A program made the translations under genes and the position numbers. Shown here in pieces: positions 54,649 to 63,059 of a DNA stretch of 64,000 nucleotides. The DNA comes from CAIQIA01 sp049317465 (GTDB lineage: Bacteria > Cyanobacteriota > Cyanobacteriia > PCC-6307 > Cyanobiaceae). The notes beneath the pieces are model-generated. The model was not told the DNA's origin, searched no databases, and saw only the letters and a program-made list of their open reading frames with translations. Within the stretch, counting starts at the first letter, position 1. Every line of letters begins with the position of its first letter. Location: assembly GCA_049317465.1 (NCBI GenBank), contig JBMOIF010000003.1:20522-84521 (forward strand), given 5' to 3'.

Positions 54649-55269
54649 ATGTCCGACCGTTCCATCGCCAGGGAACTGGCCCTGCTGATCCTGGGTCAGC
54701 GCAACGGCCGTGGCGACAGGGCCCCGGGGGTCGACCAGCTGCTGGCCCAGGCCCTCGCCTCGCTGGCGAGCCATCTGCGCGATGCCCTCGACCGTTCGGC
54801 GGAGGATCTGCAGCAGGTGCAGCAGGCCCTGCTCGAGAGTGAACTGGCAGAAGGGGACCTGCCACGGGTGCGTCAGCACCTCAGCCAGGGCCTCGAGCGG
54901 TCGGAGCAGGTGCTCAACCGCCTCTCGGCCAGCCTCGACCTGCCGCGGCTGCTGTCGCTGGCCGACCAGACCAGCCTGCGCAGCTGGGCCCTCGAACGCA
55001 GCCAGGCGGTCATCGATGCCCAGCCCGACCTCGACCGCCGCATCGATGCCGTGATGGAGGGCTGGCGCCTCACCCGGCTGGCCCGCATCGATCAGGACAT
55101 CCTGCGGCTGGCGGTGGTGGAGATCGAGACGTTCGGCACCCCGTCGGCGGTGGCCTGCAACGAGGCGGTGGAACTGGCCCACCGTTACAGCGACGAGGCC
55201 GGACGGCGGATGATCAACGGGGTCCTGCGCCGCTACACGGTCGCCCTCGACCATCCCCTGCAGTCCTGA
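54649..55269 (+). CDS. nusB: Transcription antitermination factor NusB
   Basis: 206 residues, with the all-helical NusB fold and a long insert typical of cyanobacteria. The C-terminal core reads WRLTRLARIDQDILRLAVVEI and ACNEAVELAHRYSDEAGRRMINGVL, which bind boxA RNA and NusE (ribosomal S10). It prevents early termination in rRNA operons. It is flanked closely by DUF502 (4 bases) and ftsY (3 bases). Confidence 0.92.
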   Translation: MSDRSIARELALLILGQRNGRGDRAPGVDQLLAQALASLASHLRDALDRSAEDLQQVQQALLESELAEGDLPRVRQHLSQGLERSEQVLNRLSASLDLPRLLSLADQTSLRSWALERSQAVIDAQPDLDRRIDAVMEGWRLTRLARIDQDILRLAVVEIETFGTPSAVACNEAVELAHRYSDEAGRRMINGVLRRYTVALDHPLQS

Positions 55270-55272
55270 ACG

Positions 55273-56637
55273 ATGGCCGAGTTCGACTGGTTCCAGCGCA
55301 CCGCCAGCCCGCCACCGGAAGCGGCCGATCCGCAGCAGGACGCCCTGGCCTGGGCCCGTGAGGCCTACGCCCGCCTCAAGGCCCAGCAGCAGGGGTCTGC
55401 TCCCGAACCCGAACCGAAAACCGAACCCGAACCCGTTCCCGATCAGGACCTTGTTCCTGAACCGGAACCTGCTCCCGAACCGGACCCTGTTCCCGAACCC
55501 GTCTCCAACCCCGAGCCAGAGCCTGCCCCGTCGCTGCTTGAGCAGGCCATGGCCCAGCGCCAGGAGCGGCTGGCGGTGCTCCAGACTCCTGAGGCGCCCC
55601 CCGCCGCCGAGGACGACCCCAGCCTGGGGGCCCTTGATGACGCCTTCCTCTGGTCGGCCGAGGTGCTCGCCGCCCAGGGCCGGGCGGTGGAAGACGTGTC
55701 GCTCGAAGAGATCGACTGGCTCAGCCGCCTGCGGCGCGGCATGGAGAAGACCCGTCAGGGGTTCGTCACCGGTCTGCTCGAGCGGCTCGGCACCGACCCC
55801 CTCAGCGGCGAGACCCTTGATGAGATCGAGTCGCTGCTGCTGCGGGCCGATGTGGGGGTGCAGGCCACCGATCAGCTGCTCGACCGCCTGAGGCGGCGCA
55901 TGAACGAGACCGTGCTCGAAGGGCCCGAGGCCCTCGACCTGCTCCGCTCCGAGCTGCGGCAGCTGCTCGATGCACCGCTGGCCGATGGCCGCAGTCCCCT
56001 GCTGGCCCCCCGCCGCGGGGTGCTCAACATCTGGCTGCTGGTGGGGGTCAACGGGGTGGGCAAGACCACGACCCTGGGCAAGCTGGCCCATCTGGCCGTG
56101 CGCAGCGGTTACAGCTGCCTGATCGCCGCCGGCGACACCTTCCGGGCGGCGGCGGTGCAGCAGCTGCAGGTGTGGGCCGACCGCAGCGCCGTGCCGCTGA
56201 TCGCCAATCCCTCCGCCAACGCCGATCCTGCGGCGGTCGTTTACGACGCCATCGGCGCCGCCCGCTCCCGCGGCAGCGAGCTGCTGCTGGTCGACACCGC
56301 CGGCCGCCTGCAGACCAAGAACAACCTGATGGAAGAGCTGGCCAAGGTGCGGCGCATCGTCGACCGGCTGGCCCCTGAGGCCTGTGTCGAGTCGCTGCTG
56401 GTGCTCGATGCCAGCCAGGGCCAGAACGGCCTGCGCCAGGCCATGGCCTTTGCCCCTGCCGCCGGTCTGAGCGGTGTGGTGCTCACCAAGCTCGATGGCA
56501 GTGCCCGCGGTGGTGTGGCCCTGGCGGTGGCCGCCGAGGCGGGTCTGCCCATCCGCTTCATCGGCGCCGGCGAGGGTCTGCGCGATCTGAGGCCGTTCAA
56601 CAGCTTCGAGTTCGTTGAGGCACTGCTGGCCCGCTGA
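55273..56637 (+). CDS. ftsY: Signal recognition particle receptor FtsY
   Basis: 454 residues. An acidic, Pro-Glu-rich N-terminal A domain (about 30-100) made of many Pro-Glu-Pro steps is followed by the helical N domain and the GTPase G domain: GVNGVGKTTTLGKLA, DTAGRLQTKNNLMEEL and TKLDGSARGG. It receives ribosomes bound to the SRP and hands them to the Sec translocon at the membrane. The Pro-Glu repeat is unusually regular for an A domain. Confidence 0.96.
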   Translation: MAEFDWFQRTASPPPEAADPQQDALAWAREAYARLKAQQQGSAPEPEPKTEPEPVPDQDLVPEPEPAPEPDPVPEPVSNPEPEPAPSLLEQAMAQRQERLAVLQTPEAPPAAEDDPSLGALDDAFLWSAEVLAAQGRAVEDVSLEEIDWLSRLRRGMEKTRQGFVTGLLERLGTDPLSGETLDEIESLLLRADVGVQATDQLLDRLRRRMNETVLEGPEALDLLRSELRQLLDAPLADGRSPLLAPRRGVLNIWLLVGVNGVGKTTTLGKLAHLAVRSGYSCLIAAGDTFRAAAVQQLQVWADRSAVPLIANPSANADPAAVVYDAIGAARSRGSELLLVDTAGRLQTKNNLMEELAKVRRIVDRLAPEACVESLLVLDASQGQNGLRQAMAFAPAAGLSGVVLTKLDGSARGGVALAVAAEAGLPIRFIGAGEGLRDLRPFNSFEFVEALLAR

Positions 56638-56660
56638 GCCGCGCCACGGCCGATCGTCGC

Positions 56661-56666
56661 TACGGT
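56661..56666 (+). promoter_or_regulatory. -10 hexamer TACGGT for the PP2C phosphatase gene
   Basis: TACGGT 27 bases before the ATG at 56688; the leader would be about 15 bases. Confidence 0.42.
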
Positions 56667-56687
56667 GAGACCTCTTCAGGCACCCCC

Positions 56688-58070
56688 ATGGGCGCCCAGC
56701 CGCCCACCCAGCATTCACCGCTGCCGCTCACCCCGGCCGCTTCCCTGCGGCAGCTGATCGACAGCCTCAACCGGGAGCAGCGCCGCACCCAGGAGCTGCT
56801 GGCCTCCCTCGGTTTCGCCCTGCGCAGTTTCACCAACCTCAGCCGCTTTCTCGAGCTGGTGCCTCTGCTCACCGCCCGCCTCGTTGATGCCGAGGGGTCG
56901 CTGCTGCTGTCGTTCCGCAGTGACGGCAGCCTCTGGCGCGAGCAGCTGCACAGTTCGCCCCCCGACCGTTGCGCGGCCCTGCTGCAGCAGCTGGCGGTGC
57001 TCAGCGACCAGGACCTTGACCGCCAGGCCGGCGACGAGGCGATGGCGACGCGGCTGGACCGGCTGGTGCGGCGCCACCTGGGCGATGTGCAGCTGTTCGG
57101 CACGTCGGTGGTGGCCAAGAACCGTCAGCGGGGGCGTCTGTATGTGTTCAGCGCCGACCCCCAGTTCTCGTGGAGCGATGTGCGCCGCCGCCATGTGCAG
57201 CTGGTGGCCGACCAGACCGCCGTCGCCATCGAGAACGAGCTGCTGCTCGAAGAGATGCGTCGCCACCAGCGGCTCGATCAGCAGGTGAGCATCGGCGGCG
57301 AGATCCAGGCGCAGCTGCTGCCCAGCCGCTGCCCGGTGATCGAGGGGGTCGAGCTGGCGGCCCGCTGCCGGCCCGCCTTCCAGGTGGGTGGCGACTACTA
57401 CGACTTCATCCCCACCCGGCCCGATGTGAGCGACCGGCGCCGGGAGACCGGCCGCTGGGCCCTGGTGATGGGAGACGTGATGGGCAAGGGCATCCCCGCC
57501 GGTCTGCTGATGACCCTGCTGCGGGGGATGCTGCGGGCTGAGGTGATCACCGGCCATTCGCCCGACCGCATCCTGCACGACCTGAACCAGCTGGCGCAGG
57601 AGGACCTGGCCCATTCGAACCGGTTCGTGACGCTGTTCTATTCCGACTACGACCCGGTGACCCGGCGGCTGCGGTTCAGCAACGCCGCCCACAACCCGCC
57701 GCTGCTGTGGCGGCGCCAGCGCCACAGCGTCGAACGGCTCGATGCGCCCGGCCTGCTGATCGGCCTGCAGCCCGATGCCGACTACGGCTGCGAGCAGGTG
57801 CAGCTCGAGCCCGGCGACGTGCTGCTCTATTACACCGATGGCGTCACCGAAGCCCTCGGTGCCAACGGTGACCGCTTCGATGAGCAGCGGCTGATGGAGA
57901 CCCTCCAGAGCGTCTCCAGTTCGGGGGCCACGGCCCAGGGGATTCTCGACCGGCTGTTCGAGCGGCTCGACCGCTTCATCGGTCCCGGGCGCCAGCTGGA
58001 AGACGACGCCTCGATCGTCGTGCTCAAGGTGCGCGACGCGGTGGTGCTGCCGCCGCTGGTCGCTGCCTAA
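56688..58070 (+). CDS. GAF plus PP2C-type (SpoIIE/RsbU-like) protein phosphatase
   Basis: 460 residues. A helical start, then a GAF-like sensor domain (about 45-185, ending VQLVADQTAVAIENELLLEEM), then the PPM/SpoIIE phosphatase domain with the metal aspartates in VGGDYYDF, MGDVMGKGIPAG and LEDDASIVVLK. Enzymes of this type dephosphorylate anti-anti-sigma factors in partner-switching. No partner gene is next to it. It stands in the conserved block and has a -10 of its own. Confidence 0.88.
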   Translation: MGAQPPTQHSPLPLTPAASLRQLIDSLNREQRRTQELLASLGFALRSFTNLSRFLELVPLLTARLVDAEGSLLLSFRSDGSLWREQLHSSPPDRCAALLQQLAVLSDQDLDRQAGDEAMATRLDRLVRRHLGDVQLFGTSVVAKNRQRGRLYVFSADPQFSWSDVRRRHVQLVADQTAVAIENELLLEEMRRHQRLDQQVSIGGEIQAQLLPSRCPVIEGVELAARCRPAFQVGGDYYDFIPTRPDVSDRRRETGRWALVMGDVMGKGIPAGLLMTLLRGMLRAEVITGHSPDRILHDLNQLAQEDLAHSNRFVTLFYSDYDPVTRRLRFSNAAHNPPLLWRRQRHSVERLDAPGLLIGLQPDADYGCEQVQLEPGDVLLYYTDGVTEALGANGDRFDEQRLMETLQSVSSSGATAQGILDRLFERLDRFIGPGRQLEDDASIVVLKVRDAVVLPPLVAA

Positions 58071-58073
58071 AGT
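58068..58073 (+). promoter_or_regulatory. -10 hexamer TAAAGT for argH
   Basis: TAAAGT overlaps the stop codon of the phosphatase gene and lies 26 bases before the argH ATG. Confidence 0.4.
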
Positions 58074-58093
58074 CCGAAAGGGACAGGGCAGCC

Positions 58094-59500
58094 ATGGCGG
58101 GTACGGATGGGGTCACCGGCGGCACCGGGGCCGGCTGGAGCGATCGCTTCGAGCAGGGTCTGCACCCGTTCATCGAGCGGTTCAACGCCTCCATTGGTTT
58201 CGACATCACCCTGCTGCAGGAGGACCTCGACGGGTCGGTGGCCCATGCCCGCATGCTCGGCCGCTGCGGGCTGATCAGCGGCGACGAGAGCGCCGCGCTG
58301 ATCGAGGGCCTCGAGACCATCCGCCGGGAGGCGGCTGCGGGCAGCTTCCGGCCGGGCCTCGAGGACGAGGATGTGCACTTCGCCGTCGAACGACGGCTGA
58401 TCGCCCTGCTGGGTCCCCTGGGCAAGAAGCTGCACACGGGTCGCAGCCGCAACGACCAGGTGGGCACCGACCTGCGCCTGTGGCTGCGCCGCCGCATCGA
58501 CGGTCTGGACGGGCGACTGGAACGGTTTCAGCGGGCGTTGCTGCGCCAGGCCCTCGACCATGCCGAGACCCTGATCCCGGGCTACACCCATCTGCAGCGG
58601 GCCCAGCCGTTGCTGCTGGCCCATCACCTGCTGGCCTATGTCGAGATGGCCCAGCGTGATCGCGAGCGGCTGGCGGATGGGCGCCGGCGGGTGAATGTGT
58701 CGCCCCTGGGGGCGGCGGCCCTGGCCGGCACACCGCTGCTGATCGACCGCCGCGGCACCGCCGCCGATCTCGGCTTCGAGGGTCTGTATGCCAACAGCAT
58801 CGATGCCGTGAGCGACCGCGACTTCACGGTCGAGTTCGCCGCCGCCGCGTCGCTGATCATGGCCCACCTCAGCCGCCTGGCGGAGGAGGTGATCTTCTGG
58901 GCCAGCGAGGAATTCGGCTTTGTGCGCCTCAGCGACCGCTGCGCCACCGGCAGCAGTCTGATGCCGCAGAAGAAGAACCCCGATGTGCCCGAACTGGTGC
59001 GGGGCAAGACCGGCCGTGTGTTCGGCCATCTGCAGGGACTGCTGACGATGATCAAGGGACTGCCCCTGGCCTACAACAAAGATTTTCAGGAAGACAAGGA
59101 GGCGCTGTTCGACTGCGTTCGCACCACGGAAGACTGCCTTGAGGCGATGGCGATCCTGTTCGAGGAGGGGCTGGTCTTCCGGCCCGAGCGTCTGGCCCGG
59201 GCCGTGCAGAGCGACTACGCCAATGCCACCGATGTGGCCGACTACCTGGTGGGCCGGGGGGTGCCGTTCCGGGAGGCTTACCAGCTGGTGGGCGGCCTGG
59301 TGAAGGCCTGTCTGGAGGAGGGGGTGCTGCTGCGGGAGCTGCCGCTGGAGCGCTGGCAGGCCCTGCATCCGGCCTTCGAGGCGGACATCCATGCGGCGAT
59401 CGACCCCCGTCGGGTGGTTGAGGTGCGCACCAGTGAGGGGGGGACGGGCCATGGGCGCGTCAGGGAGCAGCTCGACCGCTGGAGCGGCCTGTTGCTGTGA
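58094..59500 (+). CDS. argH: Argininosuccinate lyase
   Basis: 468 residues of the fumarase/aspartase superfamily. The signature TGSSLMPQKKNPD (about 295-307) carries the catalytic serine loop, and HTGRSRNDQVGTDLRLW and YTHLQRAQP are the other two active-site blocks. It splits argininosuccinate into arginine and fumarate, the last step of arginine synthesis. Full length; own -10 upstream. Confidence 0.97.
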   Translation: MAGTDGVTGGTGAGWSDRFEQGLHPFIERFNASIGFDITLLQEDLDGSVAHARMLGRCGLISGDESAALIEGLETIRREAAAGSFRPGLEDEDVHFAVERRLIALLGPLGKKLHTGRSRNDQVGTDLRLWLRRRIDGLDGRLERFQRALLRQALDHAETLIPGYTHLQRAQPLLLAHHLLAYVEMAQRDRERLADGRRRVNVSPLGAAALAGTPLLIDRRGTAADLGFEGLYANSIDAVSDRDFTVEFAAAASLIMAHLSRLAEEVIFWASEEFGFVRLSDRCATGSSLMPQKKNPDVPELVRGKTGRVFGHLQGLLTMIKGLPLAYNKDFQEDKEALFDCVRTTEDCLEAMAILFEEGLVFRPERLARAVQSDYANATDVADYLVGRGVPFREAYQLVGGLVKACLEEGVLLRELPLERWQALHPAFEADIHAAIDPRRVVEVRTSEGGTGHGRVREQLDRWSGLLL

Positions 59501-59535
59501 TCAACGCGACATCTGACGCACCGCGGCCGACGGCT

Positions 59536-59541
59536 TAGATT
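59536..59541 (+). promoter_or_regulatory. -10 hexamer TAGATT for the RNA-binding protein gene
   Basis: TAGATT upstream of a leader of about 66 bases; the predicted first transcribed base falls at the edge of an inverted repeat. Confidence 0.48.
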
Positions 59542-59547
59542 GGGGCC

Positions 59548-59571
59548 TGATCTCCCGATCGCAGGAGATCA
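59548..59571 (+). promoter_or_regulatory. Hairpin at the 5' end of the rbp leader
   Basis: TGATCTCC (59548-59555) and GGAGATCA (59564-59571) form an 8-base perfect stem with an 8-base loop, beginning at the predicted transcription start. The structure would cap the mRNA and could affect its stability or response to temperature. GGAG in the stem is too far from the GTG at 59614 to be its ribosome site. Confidence 0.45.
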
Positions 59572-59613
59572 TCCCGCGTCCCCATTCAACGGTCCAATCG
59601 GTCCCTACGGCCA

Positions 59614-60213
59614 GTGAGTATTTTTGTCGGCAACCTCCCCTTCCGAGCGGAAAAGGAGGACATCATCGATCTTTTTTCTCCCTACGGAGAAGTGAGCAAC
59701 TGCTCCCTTCCGCTCGAGCGCGACACCGGTCGCAAACGTGGCTTCGCCTTTGTCGAACTGGTGGATGATGCCAGCGAGACCGCGGCCATCGAAGCCCTCC
59801 AGGGTGTCGAACTGATGGGTCGGCCCCTGCGCATCAACAAGGCCGAACCCCGCAGCGGCGGCGGTGGCGGCGGCGGCGGTGGTGGTGGTTACGGCGGTGG
59901 CGGCGGCCAGCGCCGTGGCGGCTACGGCGGCGGTGGCGGCGGTGGCGGTTACGGCGGCGGTGGTGGTTACGGCGGTGGCGGCGGCTACGGCGGTGGTGGT
60001 GGTGCCCCCCGCGGCGGCGGCGACCGGGGCTCGGGCGCCCGGGGCTGGGAAGACCGCAGCTACGGCTCCCGCACCGAAGCGGCGCCCTATCCCGCCGCCG
60101 ATGCTCCCCGCGACAGCTTTGATGACGGTCGCAGCCGTCGCCGTCGTGGCGAACGCTCCACCTCGTCGGCTCCGTCGGAAGACTGGGGCGATTACGGCGG
60201 CGCCGAGGGCTGA
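59614..60213 (+). CDS. RRM RNA-binding protein with glycine-rich tail (Rbp family)
   Basis: 199 residues. One RRM at the N-terminus: RNP2 IFVGNLPF (3-10) and RNP1 KRGFAFVEL (41-49). Then a long Gly-Tyr-rich tail of repeated GGYGGGG units (about 80-135) and a basic-acidic end. Cyanobacterial Rbp proteins bind mRNA, rise in the cold and help place thylakoid mRNAs; the Gly-rich tail is seen only in one subgroup. It starts at a GTG. The tail reads as a run of glycine codons with much repeat DNA, so its length may vary between strains. Confidence 0.92.
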   Translation: MSIFVGNLPFRAEKEDIIDLFSPYGEVSNCSLPLERDTGRKRGFAFVELVDDASETAAIEALQGVELMGRPLRINKAEPRSGGGGGGGGGGGYGGGGGQRRGGYGGGGGGGGYGGGGGYGGGGGYGGGGGAPRGGGDRGSGARGWEDRSYGSRTEAAPYPAADAPRDSFDDGRSRRRRGERSTSSAPSEDWGDYGGAEG

Positions 60214-60237
60214 TCGCCCTGGGCTGATCCCCAAGGG

Positions 60238-61275
60238 TCAGTGGCCGTGGGCCTCGAGGTGTCGGGCAGCCCGCTCGAACACCTCAGGCCCGGCCCCCTT
60301 GGTGCAGGCGTCGCTGGTGAGCTGCTGGCGCCAGCGCCGGGCCCCGGCCACCCCTTCGACGAGGTGGACCAGGTGCCTGGCGATGGCCCAGAGCCTGCCG
60401 CCGCTGTTGCACCAGGTTTCGCTGTAGTCGAGCAGGCCGCGGATGACGGTGGAGGGCCGGATGGCCTCCGGCATCTGGCCGTCGTTGGTGGTTGCGCCTG
60501 CCCCGAAGAACTCCCGGTCGACGGCCCACCAGCGCAGGGGATGGTGGTAGGCGGCCCGTCCGACCATCACACCGTCGACACCGACCAGGGCTTCATGACA
60601 GGCGGCCGGGGTGTCGAGGCCGCCGTTCAGTTCCACCGTGAGCTGGGGCCGGTCGCGTTTGAGCGCCCGCACCAGGTCGGGCCGCAGCGGTGGAATGGTG
60701 CGGTTCTGGCGCGGGTCGAGGCCCTGCAGCCAGGCCTTGCGGGCATGCACCGCAAAGCGCGCGGCACCGGCCGCGGCGACCGTGTCGACAAAGGCCAGCA
60801 GTTCGGCGTAGCTGTCGCGGTCGTCGATGCCGATGCGGTGCTTGACGGTGACCGGCAATGGTGCCGCCGCCGCCATGGCGGCGACACAACGGGCGACCCG
60901 TTCGGGATCGGCCATCAGGCAGGCGCCGAAATTGCCCTGCTGCACCCGCGGGCTGGGGCAACCCACGTTGAGGTTGATCTCGTCGTACCCCCACTCAAAC
61001 GCCAGCTGTGCGGCCTCGGTCAGCAGCTGCGGATCGTCGCCGCCCACCTGCAGCGCCAGGGGCCGCTCCTGCGGGTCGAAGTCGAGCAGCCGCCCCCGCT
61101 GGCCGTGGTGCAGGGCCTGGGCCACCACCATCTCGGTGTAGAGCAGCGACCGACGGGTCAGCTGCCGCATGATCATGCGGAAGTGACGGTCGGTGCAGTC
61201 CATCATCGGCGCCACACTGAAGCGGTGGGGCGGTGGTCCGCCATCACGGGCGGTGCTGGTCACGGTGCTGCTCAC
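60238..61275 (-). CDS. tRNA-dihydrouridine synthase (DusA-type)
   Basis: 345 residues from the GTG at 61275. FMN-binding barrel with FSVAPMMDCTDRHFRMIMR, NLNVGCPSPRVQQGNFGACLM (catalytic Cys-type loop), VKHRIGIDD, HARKAWLQGL and GVMVGRAAYHHP; the C-terminal helical domain follows. It reduces uridine in the tRNA D-loop. The start is uncertain: an ATG at 61314 is in frame, but shares a CATG with the msrB start; GTGs at 61275 and 61263 leave a usable gap. It is convergent with the RNA-binding protein gene. Confidence 0.88.
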   Translation of the reverse strand: MSSTVTSTARDGGPPPHRFSVAPMMDCTDRHFRMIMRQLTRRSLLYTEMVVAQALHHGQRGRLLDFDPQERPLALQVGGDDPQLLTEAAQLAFEWGYDEINLNVGCPSPRVQQGNFGACLMADPERVARCVAAMAAAAPLPVTVKHRIGIDDRDSYAELLAFVDTVAAAGAARFAVHARKAWLQGLDPRQNRTIPPLRPDLVRALKRDRPQLTVELNGGLDTPAACHEALVGVDGVMVGRAAYHHPLRWWAVDREFFGAGATTNDGQMPEAIRPSTVIRGLLDYSETWCNSGGRLWAIARHLVHLVEGVAGARRWRQQLTSDACTKGAGPEVFERAARHLEAHGH

Positions 61276-61312
61276 CAGCCCATGCTGCCTGTCGCCCTCT
61301 GCCCCTGCCGTC

Positions 61313-61801
61313 ATGACCGATCCCGGCCGCCGTTCGTTGCTCCGTTCGCTGCTGTCGCTGCCCCTGGCCCTGACGGCCCCCGGACGGGCGGCGGCGGCCG
61401 AGGCCACCGATCCCGCCTGGCGCCTCAGTCCGGAGGAATGGCGCCGCCGCCTCAGCCCCGAGGCCTACCGGGTGCTGCGGCAGGAGGGCACCGAACGGGC
61501 CTTCACCAGCCCGCTCAACAACGAGAAACGCCGGGGCACGTTTCTGTGCGCCGGCTGCCGGCTGCCGTTGTTCGCCAGCAGCAGCAAGTTCGACAGCGGC
61601 ACCGGCTGGCCCAGCTTCTGGCAGCCGCTGCCCGATGCGGTGGCCACCAAGGTTGATTTCAAGCTGATCGTGCCGCGCACCGAATACCACTGCCGGCGTT
61701 GCGGCGGCCACCAGGGCCATGTGTTCGATGACGGCCCAGCCCCCACCGGCAAGCGTTACTGCAACAACGGCGTGGCGCTGGTGTTTGCGGTGGCGGCCTG
61801 A
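61313..61801 (+). CDS. msrB: Exported methionine-R-sulfoxide reductase MsrB
   Basis: 162 residues. A twin-arginine-type signal (GRRSLLRSLLSLPLALTAPGRAAA) is followed by an MsrB domain: LSPEEWRRRLSPEAYRVLRQEGTERAFTSPL, zinc pairs CAGC and CRRC, SGTGWPSFW and the catalytic Cys in RYCNNGVAL. It repairs oxidised methionine (R form). The signal suggests that it acts in the periplasm or thylakoid lumen on exported proteins, not in the cytoplasm. The flavoprotein gene follows 4 bases downstream. Confidence 0.9.
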   Translation: MTDPGRRSLLRSLLSLPLALTAPGRAAAAEATDPAWRLSPEEWRRRLSPEAYRVLRQEGTERAFTSPLNNEKRRGTFLCAGCRLPLFASSSKFDSGTGWPSFWQPLPDAVATKVDFKLIVPRTEYHCRRCGGHQGHVFDDGPAPTGKRYCNNGVALVFAVAA

Positions 61802-61805
61802 AGCG

Positions 61806-63059
61806 GTGGCGTGTTTTGTGGTGGCAGGGGGTGGGGCCGCCGGGTTTCTGGCGGCGATCACCGCCGCCGAGGCGGGCCTCGGCGATGTGCATGTGCTGGA
61901 GGCCACGGCCGAACCGCTCACGAAGGTGCGCATCAGCGGTGGCGGCCGCTGCAATGTGACCCATGCGTGCTGGGACCCGGTGGTGCTGGTGGGCCATTAC
62001 CCACGGGGCAGCCGGGCCCTGCGGGGTCCGTTCAGCCGCTTTGCGCCGGGTGATGCCGTCGCCTGGTTCGCCGACCACGGGGTGGAGCTGATCACCGAGG
62101 CCGATGGCCGCATGTTTCCCAGCAGCCACAGCTCGGCCACGGTGGTGGATGCCCTGCGCCGGGCGGCCCGCCGGGCGGGGGTGCAGCTGCACAGCCGCTG
62201 TGCCCTCAAGGCGGTGGCGCCACCGGCGGCGGCGGGAGAACCGTTCGGGCTGCAGCTGCGGGGTGATGGCAGTGCGGCGGCGCCGCTGCGTTGCGAGCGG
62301 CTGCTGCTGGCCACCGGCGGCCACCCCAGCGGCCGGGCCCTGGCGGCGGGGTTGGGCCATCGGGTGCTGGCGCCGGTGCCGTCGCTGTTCACGTTGCGGC
62401 TGAACGAACCGCGGCTGCAGGCGCTGGCGGGGCTGGTGCAGGAGCCGGTGGGGCTTGAGCTGCAGCTTGAGGGGGTGGCCCGTCCGTTTCGCCAGCGGGG
62501 GCCGCTGCTGCTCACCCACTGGGGCTGCAGTGGGCCGGCGCTGCTGCGGCTGTCGGCCTTTGCCGCCCGCGACCTGGCGGCGACCCGCTACAGGGGGCAG
62601 CTGACGGTCGACTGGACCGGTGGGCTGGCACCGACCGAGGTGCACGAGCGCCTGCGCCAGCAGCGCCAGCAGCACGGCGGCCGCAGCCTGGGGGCCCAGC
62701 GGCCGTTCGAAGCGCTGCGGCGGCGGCTGTGGCTGGCGCTGCTCGACCAGGCGGGCCTGGCCGGCGATCTGTGCTGGGCGGCCCTGCCCAAGGCCGGTGA
62801 GCAACGGCTGCTGCAGGCCCTGGTGGCCAGTCGTTATTGGGTCGAGGGGCGAGGACCCTTCGGGGAGGAATTCGTGACGGCGGGTGGTGTCGACCTGGGG
62901 GAGGTGAACCTGGCCACGATGGAAAGCCGCCTGGTGGGCGGCCTGCACCTGGCGGGTGAACTGCTGGATGTGGATGGCGTGACCGGCGGCTTCAACTTTC
63001 AGCACTGCTGGACCAGCGGCTGGCTGGCGGGCCGGGCGGTGGCGTCGGCGTTGGGTTGA
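61806..63059 (+). CDS. HI0933/YhiN-type FAD-dependent oxidoreductase
   Basis: 417 residues from the GTG at 61806. A Rossmann FAD site lies at the start (VVAGGGAAGFLAAITAAEAG), followed by the family's SGGGRCNVTHA, a LLLATGGHPSGRAL segment, and the C-terminal DVDGVTGGFNFQHCWTSGWLAGRAV. The family is of unknown physiological function. It starts 4 bases after msrB and is likely cotranscribed with it; in the usual picocyanobacterial block grpE and dnaJ stand here. Confidence 0.85.
   Translation: MACFVVAGGGAAGFLAAITAAEAGLGDVHVLEATAEPLTKVRISGGGRCNVTHACWDPVVLVGHYPRGSRALRGPFSRFAPGDAVAWFADHGVELITEADGRMFPSSHSSATVVDALRRAARRAGVQLHSRCALKAVAPPAAAGEPFGLQLRGDGSAAAPLRCERLLLATGGHPSGRALAAGLGHRVLAPVPSLFTLRLNEPRLQALAGLVQEPVGLELQLEGVARPFRQRGPLLLTHWGCSGPALLRLSAFAARDLAATRYRGQLTVDWTGGLAPTEVHERLRQQRQQHGGRSLGAQRPFEALRRRLWLALLDQAGLAGDLCWAALPKAGEQRLLQALVASRYWVEGRGPFGEEFVTAGGVDLGEVNLATMESRLVGGLHLAGELLDVDGVTGGFNFQHCWTSGWLAGRAVASALG

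Noticed and set aside
60214..60237. Terminator hairpin between the RNA-binding protein gene and dus
   Set aside because: CCCTGGG and CCAAGGG nearly pair, but the stem is short and bulged, overlaps the dus end and has no T-run.
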